Shown here in pieces: positions 52,413 to 62,215 of a DNA stretch of 64,000 bases; positions within the stretch are counted from its first letter, which is position 1, and every line of letters begins with the position of its first letter. Position numbers and translations under genes: made by a program. The notes beneath the pieces were generated by a model. It was given only the letters and a program-made list of their open reading frames with translations. It was not told where the DNA came from and searched no databases. The DNA is from Tricholomella constricta (taxonomy: Eukaryota; Basidiomycota; Agaricomycetes; Agaricales; Lyophyllaceae): the NCBI GenBank assembly GCA_013368375.1, contig JAACJP010000002.1, positions 2,046,001-2,110,000 on the forward strand, read 5' to 3'.

Positions 52413-53435
52413 TCAAAGGGTCGACTTGGACAGCGGCGAAGGTCTCCTGGGGATCTCCGCTAGCGTCCCTCTACTCTCCGGACTCGAGTTCGGACGGCTC
52501 GGCTTTCGAGCATGATGTCGCATGTGAAGAACGGCTACGAGCTGTGAAACGCTCAGCAGGCAATCGAGATCTGGTGGTGCAGACCGACGGGGCAGAGAAG
52601 ATGGGATGAGGGTTGGTCCCAATGAATCGTGCCTCTCAACATCGATATCCATATCGACGGAGAGACCTGAGCAGCGATGTGGCTCATCAACGTCCATGGG
52701 GAAATCCGGCTGCAGTTCGCAGTCAAGATCTATAAAATCGGCCTCCTTCAGGCCTTGGGCAAGAAGCCGTGTTCTGAGACGACCCGCTAGGAGTTTGTCC
52801 TGCGTCTCGAGAAACGTTGGTTGCGCAGATCGCTCTGTTCGTCGGGCTTGAGCAGCCGCCTGTCGCTTAAGTACCCCACCTGCAACACATCGCTGGATAA
52901 ATGCCATACATCGCAAGTCTGACGAGTGCGTCGGCGAGACTCGTTTCGCAGGTTTAGCGGAGTTCTGCAATCGAGGGCGTTTCCGGGGAGGTTGGCACAG
53001 TGGCTCAGCACCTGAACACGGTTCAGGCGAGGTGGAGGGACTGGGGTCAGAAAGGCGCGCAGTTACGCGTTTCCGTCTCTGTTGTGCAACATGGGGAACA
53101 GGAGATGCGCGTCTTCTAGGCTGTAAATGCGTCTCTGAGGACGACCGGAGAAGCAAGAGACATGTGCGGTCAGGCTGGCTGATAACGGTGTCTGAACACT
53201 CTGCAGGTAGTGAAGGAAATGGAATCAAATGGGTAGGTGAAGGTGAAGATGGTGAAGATGAAATCGATCCGAAGCTGACACAAAGATCGTTTGCGTTGAC
53301 ATTCGCGAGCGAGACGGTACAAGTCGGTGCAGACTTTCTCGAGCTCGGCTTGGAAATGAAACGAGTCGATGCTGGACGAGAGCTCGAGCGAGGACTGTTG
53401 GTCGAATTGGCGAGGGCGACGCGAGTGGCCGACAT
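52413..53435 (-). CDS. Ser/Pro-rich protein of unknown function
   Basis: A single-exon frame of 340 residues from ATG 53435 (MSATRVALANSTNSPRSSSR) to TGA at 52413. The frame is open a little further upstream, but without ATG. The N-terminal half is Ser/Pro/Arg-rich and disordered, with a basic cluster (PRKRPRLQNSAKPAKR) that looks like a nuclear localisation signal. The ordered part is near 200-265: SSDLRCMAFIQRCVAGGVLK, RQAAAQARRTERSAQPTFLE, RLRTRLLAQGLKEADFIDL. An acidic MDVDEP stretch follows. A TATA box lies 64 bases upstream. I do not recognise the family; a nuclear regulator is an inference from composition. Confidence 0.65.
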   Translation of the reverse strand: MSATRVALANSTNSPRSSSRPASTRFISKPSSRKSAPTCTVSLANVNANDLCVSFGSISSSPSSPSPTHLIPFPSLPAECSDTVISQPDRTCLLLLRSSSETHLQPRRRASPVPHVAQQRRKRVTARLSDPSPSTSPEPCSGAEPLCQPPRKRPRLQNSAKPAKRVSPTHSSDLRCMAFIQRCVAGGVLKRQAAAQARRTERSAQPTFLETQDKLLAGRLRTRLLAQGLKEADFIDLDCELQPDFPMDVDEPHRCSGLSVDMDIDVERHDSLGPTLIPSSLPRRSAPPDLDCLLSVSQLVAVLHMRHHARKPSRPNSSPESRGTLAEIPRRPSPLSKSTL

Positions 53436-53498
53436 CGTAACAGACGACAGCGACGGCTCGAAACTGACTCGAAGGGTTGAGATTTGCAACGTGTTGTA

Positions 53499-53505
53499 CT
53501 TTATA
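53499..53505 (-). promoter_or_regulatory. TATA box of the Ser/Pro-rich gene
   Basis: The minus strand reads GACTATAAAGTAC; TATAAAG is 64 bases before the ATG at 53435. Confidence 0.65.
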
Positions 53506-53702
53506 GTCGATCATGGTATCAGCTGACCGTGACCGTGGCACTTGGAGGGCGCAGAGCAATAAAACCAAATACGCTTTCGGCCGACTGCCGATTCAACATA
53601 GCCAAGCAGCGTGCAGATCATTGCTTGACCTTGGCTTGACCAATCATCTTCGACCACCATCACTGAAAAACAAAAACTAAAAAAGTAGTAGACAAAGTCA
53701 CT

Positions 53703-56303
53703 ATGTACAGGGAGAAGAGCAGTACGGGAGATCCTGCTGCTGCGCCCAATAAGATACCACTCAGCCTCGGGCCTGCAGATAATCTGGGCTCAACGCATGA
53801 GCCGCTTACGAACGAATCTGCGAAACCGCGAAACTCGGACCCGAATATCCCACCTGGGACCACCGCACTGGGCGGGCTGTCTCTCCCACCGATGAAAGTA
53901 CGCCTCGTGGAAACGGCACACACAACATGGAGCAGACCAGTGCCGCCGCGCGCCAGCGGACGAGCGCTGCCGCCCATGGCGAGGTCGCCCCAAAAAGCAG
54001 CCGAGACGGCAGACCCTAACCCAAGCAGCAAGAGGGGGACACACCCGAGATGGCTCTTCGTTGAACCGGCGAGCACTTCTCCAACGCACAGAACGATCGA
54101 GGACGAGCGGCGGGAATCGGATGGCGGAGTGAGCAACAGGAGGGTGGGTGATGAAGTTTTCGCCACGTACCGTCCTGCCAGAGAACACTTACTTCGCACA
54201 TCACACACAGCAACCCACGCACGCCTCACCATGTCTAATGCGATGACCCCAGCCAACACTGCAGCAGAGAACGTCACGACGACGCAGGCAGCGACCGAGG
54301 CAGGAACTATGGGCGTAACGGCGACGCGGGCAGGAAACGATGCAGGAACGGTAAGGCTACTGCAAAGGCACGCAACCAGCGCTGACCGACTCCACACCCC
54401 ACAGTTCCCTCTGCCGGCTGCTTTTGGTGCAAAGGCACCCACCAACGAGGTCATATGACACCTCGCCTTCGGGAAACACAAGACTGGAGGCGAGCAGCAG
54501 GCTGCTGCCTTACCCGCCGCCCCCAAAGTCCCTCCCATGGATTTCCACTTCGGGACGGCCAGGCAGGTCGCGACAAACCTGGCGGACACAACTGCGAAGG
54601 CCGTGCTAGAGCACGGGGAGAAATCCTCGGCGGAACAGCAGTCAACGGAAGCGACGTGGGAGGTACAGCGGGGCGACGCTCGGCGGGACACTACTCAGCA
54701 TCTGCAGGCTCAGGGCCAAGCTGCCCACTCTGCTACTGCGGCAATGGGCAGCCCGACAACAGTGCCGGGCGCACCCCGCCTAACCAGGTCCGCCACCATG
54801 CCGGCCATTGGCTCTGACACCTCCCCCACCAGCGCGGCTGCGCCGCCAGAGTCCCCCGTAAGGAAAAGCAAGGAAGCCCTGCCCAGCAGCCAGACGGCGG
54901 TCATGGCAAAGCTAGCGGCAGCCCTTCAGCTTACCCTACCCCCCTCCGCGAAGGAGACTGCCCCGAACGGGCTGACAAGGACGAACGCGAATATCGCTGC
55001 CCTCGCAAACCACATCGCCAACCTTCGTGCGAGTGTTGCCGAGGTCAAGACCACCCAAACAAATGACACCCGCCGCCTGACACTGGAGGTCTCCACTGCC
55101 CAGGCAGAACAGAGCCGACAATCGGCGGCCCTATCTACCCTCGAGGAGCGCACATCCAACTTGGGCTCCGCAATGGACAACGTGGAGGGGGAGGTGCAGG
55201 AGCTGCGCGACCTTGGCCCCACCAACTATGACCACGCGGCGGACAGCGGGCCACACGATACGCTCGCCCTCAACCACCTTGGTGTCCTGCGGGGTGAGGT
55301 ACAGGCCGACCTGGCCGCCATCCGAGCAGAACTCAGCGCGGCCCAGGAGTACAGCCAGGACCTGGTGAGGGCGTGCCGACAGGAGTTTGAGAACATCGGC
55401 GGCGTCAACGCCACCCTGCAGGATGCACTCTCGCAAGTACAACAACACGTGAACCCAATTGGGGGAAGGGTGGCTAGGGCAGAGGAACGGGCAGAACATG
55501 CAGAGAAGAGGTGTGCAGAAGTGGAGCGGAAGAATACGGGACTGGAGAAGGACTTGCTGGATGTGAGAGCGAACCTTGCAAAGCTCGGGAAGGACTTCGC
55601 AAACTCGGCTCTTGCCACACGAGGTGCCCCGACCTCCGTCGCCCCGCCTGCCCTGTTTGGCAGCCCAACGGGTGGGCTCAGTGGCCTGGCCTCTCCCGGC
55701 GCTGTAACACCGGCCACTTCGGGTGTGGTGAGCATGTTCGGTGGCCCGCAAGCCCAACTTAGCCTCAGCTCGCGCCCTCGCAGTGACACTCCAGCACTAA
55801 TGCCCTCTACCGTGGGTGCACCACATCCCGCAGATTACCAGGGAGCCACAAAGCGGCCCGCGCAAGCCCAACCAATGGGGGCCCCTGCCACGAAACGCAT
55901 AAATGATGGTCGTCGTGTCGCTTTTCCATTCACTATCGAGCTAACACCTGTCAAGGAGTCTCCGCACGCGAGTACCCCCCAGGCCCTATTCCGGCTGTAC
56001 GCCAAGCATGGGGCTAATGTCACCCGGCCCGCGGAGTTCCATGCTGAGCTCCGGGTCGGGAACCCTGCCTCTTCGGGGGGGGAACGAATGATGGCACTGA
56101 TCGTTGGATTTCGCTCAGAGAACATTGCTAGCCTGTTCACATCGGCATGGAGGGCCAGCAACAACTCTATCACGAATACAACTAAGCTCACTGAGCGGGG
56201 CAACCAGGGTGGGATGCTGGGAGGTGGGGCCTTGAGTTCGGGGCCTTCCAGGGCGGATGAGGAGATGATGTCACTGGTGGTTGGCGGATCGGATTTTCGA
56301 TGA
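53703..56303 (+). CDS. ORF1 protein of the LINE, with one in-frame stop
   Basis: The frames 53703-54458 and 54537-56303 are in the same register, separated by a TGA at 54456-54458. Without it the protein would be about 866 residues; the second part alone, from ATG 54537, is 588. It has a low-complexity Ala/Thr/Pro-rich N-terminus. A coiled-coil region lies at about 55070-55210 (RLTLEVSTAQAEQSRQSAAL, LEERTSNLGSAMDNVEGEVQ), and a second near 55440-55600 (RVARAEERAEHAEKRCAEVE). The C-terminal segment (VAFPFTIELTPVKESPHAST, FRLYAKHGANVTRPAEFH) looks folded. No CCHC knuckle is visible. The likely role is RNA binding and RNP assembly, as for other ORF1 proteins. The stop codon overlaps the ORF2 start (ATGA). 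Confidence 0.75.
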
Positions 56304-59300
56304 GGGCTGAGGACGGCAATATGACTGCAACCAATGTAGACAACCCTGCTAATTCGTTTACGATTATGAGCTGGAATATATTTGGTAACTACGCAGCAAA
56401 GATCCTCAGCCCTGAATTCAACAAAGAGATTGGGAGATATGATGTGGTGCTCCTTCAGGAGACACACCTGTGGCCAGAGGAGGAGAGCAGCACCGCAGTG
56501 CCCCCAGGATACTATATGATTGCTGTATCACGCCCCCGGAGAGCAAACTGGCAGAGACGGGGGGGAGGAGTGATGGCCCTAGTACGAAAGGGTATCAAAG
56601 CGGAGGCTGCCATGCACCTGTCCTCTGGAGACATAATAGTCCTAGACCTGGGCAACTGCTACATTGTGGGGGCGTATATCTTGCCGACAACAAGCAGATG
56701 GGAGGGATGGACAGACGTGAACCCAGAAACACATTTGAGGGAGGTGCTGGCCATGTGCACTGTATCCTCAAAACCAGTGATCGTCATGGGCGACCTGAAT
56801 GCACGGACTGCCTCCCTGTCAGGCTCCCCCCTACACCCGCGACGCAACTCGTGTGATGGCATACTTAACACAAGAGGACGGCAAGTCCTGTCATGGGCGC
56901 AGGACTTCGCCTTGTGCATTTTAAATGGCACCACCACGGAAGACCACACACCAGGCCGCTTCACGTCATTCCAACCCAATGGCCAGGCAGTTGTAGACTA
57001 CGCAATAGTCTCCCTAAGTGCTCTGGCACTTGTCCTCCACCTAAAAGTCCTGGAGCCACCCAAAAACCCAGACAATGCCTGGGCAGACCACACACCACTA
57101 ATCCTAACAGTGAGCAGGACAATGGCCGTGATGGAGCCCACTCGAGTGGTCCGCCAGGAGAAAATCCAGATGGAGTGGCCAGCTGCAGAGTCACAGATTG
57201 ATTTGCTTTGGGAGGCGACTATGAAATCAAAAGAGACACTGGAGCAGGGCTTGGAACGGCTGTATGGACAGACCTACTACCAGACGCAGGAGGTGCAGGT
57301 GTACACAGATGGCTCATGCCTCAACAATGGCAAGCGCAATGCAACAGCAGGGAGCGGAGTTTTCTGGGGCCTCCACTCACACAGAAACCGTGCCAGGCGT
57401 GTCCCTGGCCCTGGCCCACAGACAAACAATCGTGGAGAAATATTTGCCGTAATCCTTGCACTGCTAGATGCTGACCCAAGAAGGAGCCTAAGGATAACAA
57501 CCGACTCTGAACTGGTGATCAGAGAGGCATGCTACTGGGCGCCCCTACACGATAGCATGGGATGGGACCGACCAAACGGGGATCTGCTACGAGACATGGT
57601 GAAATTACTTGCTGCCCGGCTGGCTCCCACCCGGTTTGTATGGATTAAAGGTCACTCTGGGAATGAATGGGGGGATGCTGCGGACCAGATGGCAAAAGAT
57701 GGTGCAAGGCTGCCTGACACAGGTGACTACAGGCACCTGGTCGATGCCCCATGGGCAGCAATAGAGGCACCTCCACGTGAAAATGCCCTGGCTGCAAGGA
57801 AGGTCTCGACTGCCCTGCCCGAAACCCCCAACAAACGCCCTGTGGTGCCAACCATTGAGGTGCTTGATGACCCAGATGGCCGGGATGGGCGCTCACACCG
57901 GGGGAGAGAAAAAACGCGCAAACTGCAACAATCTATGAGGGATGCATTGCTGGACTGCAAAGGCCCTGGGGAATTCTGGCGCCTAATTAGAAAATGGACG
58001 GATGCCCGCCCCATGGAGCCAGAGGTATCACTGGAGACTCTAACAGATGAACTCCGAGCACGCATGAATGCACCGCTAGAAATGCCTGCAAGCTTCAACA
58101 GGGAGCAGTTGGACCTGAATAAAGCCCTTGCTGCAGTGCTGCCAACCCACAGTGTGGACACCACCCCAGATGGGCTATTCTCACAGGATTTTGGGGAGGA
58201 CGACATTGCGTGGGGAAAGAACCATGTCAGAACACACACCCTTGACAGTGCGACAGGTGCCGATGGGTACACATACAGCGATATCATGGCCATCCCAAAC
58301 CTACAGATAGCGGAGCTCTTTAATGCATGCCTCAGTGAAATGGAAATCCCATCAAGATGGCTTGCGTCCCTTGTCATTGGTATCCCAAAGCCTGAGAAGG
58401 ATCGCAAGGTGGCTGCAAACTACCGCCTAATTGTGCTAGAATGCTGTCTCCTGAAATTCCTCACATTGCTGATTGACCGCCGGGTCCGCACCTATGCAGA
58501 GAGACACGAGATCATCCCAAAAACACAGAATGGGTTCCGTGAAGGGTACCGCACAAATAACAACCCTTTTATCCTGCGAACAATGGTAGAGAAAGCCAAA
58601 GCAGAGCGTACCCCGCTGTACATTGCTTACATTGACCTGAAAAATGCATTTCCCTGGACCAATCGCGAGACGCTATGGATCAAAATGAACACCTGGGGGA
58701 TCTCCGGACCGGTAGTGAACTGGCTCAGGAAACTCTATGGGAGCATGACTTACATGGTGCGCCTGGACGGTGACCTCTCGGACAGGTTCCAGTGCAATTT
58801 AGGGCTGCTCACAGGTGACCCCGGCTCCCCAGGAAACTGGAATATCTTCCTGTCTGACTTTGTGGTCAGCCACTTCCCCGGAGATATGCTGCTGCACGAT
58901 GTATATGTGTCACAGCTGGAGCAGGCCGATGATATCATGATAGCAACTCAGTGCCCAGTGGCCTTCCAAGGGAAACTGACAGACATGGCCACCTGGGCTG
59001 CAGACAATGGGTGTGAGACACAGCTGGAGAAGTGCGTATTCAGCATTGCAGGCCCTGGCCCAAAGCAGCCCTCTGCATTTTACCTGGGAACACATCGACT
59101 CAAGGAAGTGAAAGACTTCAAGTATGTCGGCGTCCACTTCCGAACATCCTCAGAAGACATGTTTGTGGAGCACTACAAAGTCAATGCAGATAAGGCACGT
59201 CGGATGGCAAATATGTGCCTTGGGGTGGAGCGATTCGTGGGTGACATGCCCGTTTGGGAGTCTCGGACCCTGTATGTGGCACGAGTAGACCCGTACCTCA

Positions 59301-60223
59301 CATCAGCTGCTGAGGTGGTCCTCGACACTGCTGCACCCCACTGGGAGGGACTGGAGAAAATACAATGCTACTACCTTCGGCGCATGCTGCGCATTCATGC
59401 TCGCTCAGTCAAGGCAGTCCTATTCTCGGAGACAGGCCTGCTACCCATCAGATACAGGAGGGTAATACTTGCCCTCGGATTTCTGAAGCATGTGGTGTGC
59501 CTCCCGGAGGACCGGCTAGTGTGGTGTGCAATGTCAGAATCATTCACAATGGCCCGCATGGGAAATGGATCATGGGTCACGGACTTAAAGCTGGTGCTGG
59601 CAAACTTGCCTGACCCGATCCTCTGGGTGCCACCAGAGGACAGAATGAGTGCTGAGATGGTGGAAAGCCTCATTGTAGAGGTAAAGGCATCAGCAAACCG
59701 GTGGGTCGATGGGGTAGTCCTATCCTCTGCCCGGACACGAGACCTACTTGCCGGCAGGATGGAGATGGAGGAGGGGCGACTGGTCAAAAAGGTGATCGCG
59801 TTCCGCCACTATCTTTGGGTGAAGATCCCAAGGCACAGGAGGGCACTGACCCATGTGGTGCTGTGTTGCCATGCTCTGGCAGTGAAACGGCTGCGATGGG
59901 CAGAGCGGCGGCGCCCCGCAGTAGCCCGAGAGCTCCGGATCTGCCGGCTGTGCAGGGAAGGTGTGGAGGATGCAGTACATGCACTGCTGGTATGCCCTCA
60001 TGCACCCGTGCTGCAACATCGAGATATATTTTATGCCCAGGTTGATGCTGCCCTACCTGGCTTCCGCTCCCGATTTGCAGAGCCAGGAGCAATGCTGGGT
60101 GGCTTGCTGGGCCAACGGGTCACAGTGGCACTGCTGGCCAAATTCTGCTACGACGTGCTGGAGGTTTTCTATGCAGAACCCATGCTGATCCCAGCAGGAC
60201 TGCCGCTAACCCCAGACACATAA
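56300..60223 (+). CDS. ORF2 of the LINE: endonuclease, RNase H, reverse transcriptase
   Basis: 1307 residues, no stops. Apurinic-like endonuclease at about 20-265 (IMSWNIFGN, VVLLQETHLW, VIVMGDLNAR, VVDYAIVS). RNase H at about 330-467, with the full acidic set in VYTDGSCLNNG, TNNRGEIFAV, ITTDSELV and WIKGHSGNEWGDAADQMAKD. RT at about 675-1000 (LVIGIPKPEKDRKVAANYRL, NGFREGYRTNNNPF, AYIDLKNAFPWTNR, GDPGSPGNWN, catalytic LEQADDIMIA). A C-terminal zinc motif CRLCREGVEDAVHALLVC is at about 1214-1233. The protein nicks DNA and copies the element RNA at the target. RNase H normally follows RT in LINEs that have it; here it precedes RT. The RT box is QADD where YADD is common. Translation probably depends on re-initiation at the ATGA overlap. 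Confidence 0.92.
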   Translation: MRAEDGNMTATNVDNPANSFTIMSWNIFGNYAAKILSPEFNKEIGRYDVVLLQETHLWPEEESSTAVPPGYYMIAVSRPRRANWQRRGGGVMALVRKGIKAEAAMHLSSGDIIVLDLGNCYIVGAYILPTTSRWEGWTDVNPETHLREVLAMCTVSSKPVIVMGDLNARTASLSGSPLHPRRNSCDGILNTRGRQVLSWAQDFALCILNGTTTEDHTPGRFTSFQPNGQAVVDYAIVSLSALALVLHLKVLEPPKNPDNAWADHTPLILTVSRTMAVMEPTRVVRQEKIQMEWPAAESQIDLLWEATMKSKETLEQGLERLYGQTYYQTQEVQVYTDGSCLNNGKRNATAGSGVFWGLHSHRNRARRVPGPGPQTNNRGEIFAVILALLDADPRRSLRITTDSELVIREACYWAPLHDSMGWDRPNGDLLRDMVKLLAARLAPTRFVWIKGHSGNEWGDAADQMAKDGARLPDTGDYRHLVDAPWAAIEAPPRENALAARKVSTALPETPNKRPVVPTIEVLDDPDGRDGRSHRGREKTRKLQQSMRDALLDCKGPGEFWRLIRKWTDARPMEPEVSLETLTDELRARMNAPLEMPASFNREQLDLNKALAAVLPTHSVDTTPDGLFSQDFGEDDIAWGKNHVRTHTLDSATGADGYTYSDIMAIPNLQIAELFNACLSEMEIPSRWLASLVIGIPKPEKDRKVAANYRLIVLECCLLKFLTLLIDRRVRTYAERHEIIPKTQNGFREGYRTNNNPFILRTMVEKAKAERTPLYIAYIDLKNAFPWTNRETLWIKMNTWGISGPVVNWLRKLYGSMTYMVRLDGDLSDRFQCNLGLLTGDPGSPGNWNIFLSDFVVSHFPGDMLLHDVYVSQLEQADDIMIATQCPVAFQGKLTDMATWAADNGCETQLEKCVFSIAGPGPKQPSAFYLGTHRLKEVKDFKYVGVHFRTSSEDMFVEHYKVNADKARRMANMCLGVERFVGDMPVWESRTLYVARVDPYLTSAAEVVLDTAAPHWEGLEKIQCYYLRRMLRIHARSVKAVLFSETGLLPIRYRRVILALGFLKHVVCLPEDRLVWCAMSESFTMARMGNGSWVTDLKLVLANLPDPILWVPPEDRMSAEMVESLIVEVKASANRWVDGVVLSSARTRDLLAGRMEMEEGRLVKKVIAFRHYLWVKIPRHRRALTHVVLCCHALAVKRLRWAERRRPAVARELRICRLCREGVEDAVHALLVCPHAPVLQHRDIFYAQVDAALPGFRSRFAEPGAMLGGLLGQRVTVALLAKFCYDVLEVFYAEPMLIPAGLPLTPDT

Positions 60224-60470
60224 GACTGCTGTAGATAGATACAAATAAGCATGCATGCTCTGGTGGACTGTTGACCACTCAGCATTGCAAGGCGCCTGGA
60301 TGGCGGGGAGTTATGTTGGTGAGCAGGGGACTGTGCACCAGCTCCCACTGGGTTGTAACCGCTGCATCCTGCCGCAGGCGGCCAGGGCGACCCTGCTTTG
60401 CTGTGGTGCATCTTCGCCCCCACCAGTAGGTATGTGTGTACTGCGATGAGTTGATGCCAAGATATATAGT

Positions 60471-60813
60471 TAATTACCTAAATAGACCCGCAGTGAACTG
60501 GTTGTTCCAATTGGGGACCGTGCCAGTATAATAAACTCCTCCTCCTCCTCCAATTGTTTCTGTTTCCCTTCTCTAGGCTGTTTCGTTGATCGCGGCGTTT
60601 TCGACACATTATTCCGGTAGAGCGGGTGTTTGATGTTTGAATGGCCGTAACTACGGTTGCTTGGGAAGAGGACTTTCATTCCTATAAGTAAAACGAGATA
60701 TGCTGAGACCTGCAAGAACGGCTGGTCCATTCTCCCCCATCGCCCCCATCGTAAATTTGGCAACCGCTAGTCGTGTTCAAAACTCCAAATTAACATTCAC
60801 TCCACCCTCAATT
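60471..60813. other. Promoter region of the small secreted protein gene
   Basis: A (CCT)n stretch lies near 60538-60550. No gene on either strand is supported. A frame open from 60700 leads into the next gene, but its first 38 codons lack protein-like character. Confidence 0.45.
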
Positions 60814-61155
60814 ATGCGGTTCGCCACCTTATTCAACATCGCCTTGGTCGCTTTCGCCGTTCCAACAGCCCTCGCCCAGCCAGTGGACGCTAAGGCAATT
60901 TATTCCCGTGAACTCGCACATGGAACGGCGATCGAAGCGCGTCAACTTGAAAATTTTATCAATGACACGATTCAAAGACGGACATCGGCTGGGGAGGATA
61001 GAGCAGTGCTGGAAGCCCGCGTCATACCCATCTGTACGTCAGACTCCTTTCCTATATTTTTTCTCGGCGCTAACTTTGTTGATATCTCAGTCGGTGGTTT
61101 AAAGCTCCTTGGAAAAGGATTCCGTGTTCTGAAGGATATAGCGGACAAGAACTAA
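60814..61155 (+). CDS. Small secreted protein
   Basis: 113 residues from ATG 60814, chosen because it opens a clear signal peptide (MRFATLFNIALVAFAVPTALA, cleavage likely before QPVD). The mature part is about 92 residues, with RQLENFINDTIQRRTS and later a hydrophobic stretch (FPIFFLGANFVDISVGGLKLLG). There is a single Cys and no disulfide pattern. No introns. I do not recognise the family. Small secreted proteins without homologues are common in mushroom genomes. The paired basic residues (QRR) could be a processing site, which is speculative. Confidence 0.6.
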   Translation: MRFATLFNIALVAFAVPTALAQPVDAKAIYSRELAHGTAIEARQLENFINDTIQRRTSAGEDRAVLEARVIPICTSDSFPIFFLGANFVDISVGGLKLLGKGFRVLKDIADKN

Positions 61156-62215
61156 GGCCTTAGAATTGCCTTCTGTCGTTTTTAAGACGGGGGACACGGG
61201 CCGGTGGACATGTCGGATGGAAGAGCCGTTGGTTGGTCGGAACGTTGTTATAATATCACACAAATTATGCAAAAGACAGACCAAAAGACAGAAAAATCCG
61301 TTTTCGAGCTTCTATATTTTGATCTACTGCGTCAGCCGGCCCTTGTACTGGGTCTGGATTTTTCACATCAACAACAAATCGACAATGTAGAGCCATCCGT
61401 TTGGTACAAGTTATCCCTAATGGCCGAAGCCGGTCGGAGGCAACTGTCGCATCACTGGCATCAACTCTCAGCTTACCCAGAGTTTACCAGCCCTTCATTG
61501 TTGGACGTTGGCTCAACCATGCACGAGTTCCATTTACGTTAGAGGCCCGTTCTCCTCTTTCCAGGTATGTCAGTGAAACCTCCTAAAATTTACATCTAAT
61601 AAAGGAGCTAATAAGGGGAGTTATTAGCTCTCCTTTCACATCGGCGAAAGGGGAAAAACTTTAACTAGTAAAACATTCGATAGTACAGTCTACCTTGATC
61701 ACCGAGAAGCCCCCGAATTGTAAGATCTACTTTGCAGTACATCCGCTCCTCGAGACGACATTGTTCCACAAAGCTTGCAATGGAGTGCGTTTGTGGTAAA
61801 CATGGCAATGTCCGGAGAACCGAGTGATGGTTGCATGGCGTCGGCATCCCTGTGGCTCTTGTAATACCAATTAATATTGTATCACCTTATAATCTTGTAT
61901 CGCCTTACAATGTTGTATTACCTTACAATGTTGTATTATCTTACAATGTTATATCACCTTACAATGTTGTTGAATCTCGTCGCACGATGTAAAGTGTGCT
62001 GTTTAAATTTACAAATAGCAATCCGTGCCTCAATTATAAAACTGTTGTGCATTAAACTTTTTTTTTCAATTCTACAACATAATTACAAGTGTGACTGGCT
62101 CGACAGGGGGCACAGGATATGGAGCATGCGATACGACAGGACACGAGTAGACAGCAAGCACAAAATTTGAAGGACAGAAAGGAAAACAAACATGCAACAC
62201 GCCATTGGCATTCAG
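61156..62215. other. AT-rich intergenic DNA with a minisatellite
   Basis: Contains the 18-bp repeat at 61878-61967. Short frames at 61204-61542 and 61665-61847 are not supported. The left part may include the 3' UTR of the secreted-protein gene. Confidence 0.45.
61878..61967. repeat. 18-bp minisatellite, five copies
   Basis: Five head-to-tail units of the type TGTATYACCTTACAATGT with one to three changes each. 18 is a multiple of 3, so one frame stays open and yields a meaningless repeated peptide. Confidence 0.9.

Larger units (their letters stand above)
53660..60470 (+). mobile_element. Non-LTR (LINE) retrotransposon with EN-RNase H-RT order
   Basis: Two long plus-strand frames. ORF1 is at 53703-56303, interrupted by one TGA; ORF2 is at 56300-60223 and intact. 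Both ends are approximate. The 5' end lies between the upstream gene's promoter (53505) and 53703. The 3' end lies somewhere after 60223, with no clear poly-A or short repeat tail and no target duplication that I could find. GC content is higher than in the flanks. The long open ORF2 suggests a young copy. Confidence 0.85.

Noticed and set aside
53660..54691. 343-residue antisense frame over LINE ORF1
   Set aside because: Shadow frame opposite a GC-rich coding region; Cys/Ser/Val-rich and without motifs.
53600..60560. Target-site duplication of the LINE
   Set aside because: Compared flanks near 53640-53700 and 60225-60560 by eye; no convincing repeat found, so element ends stay approximate.
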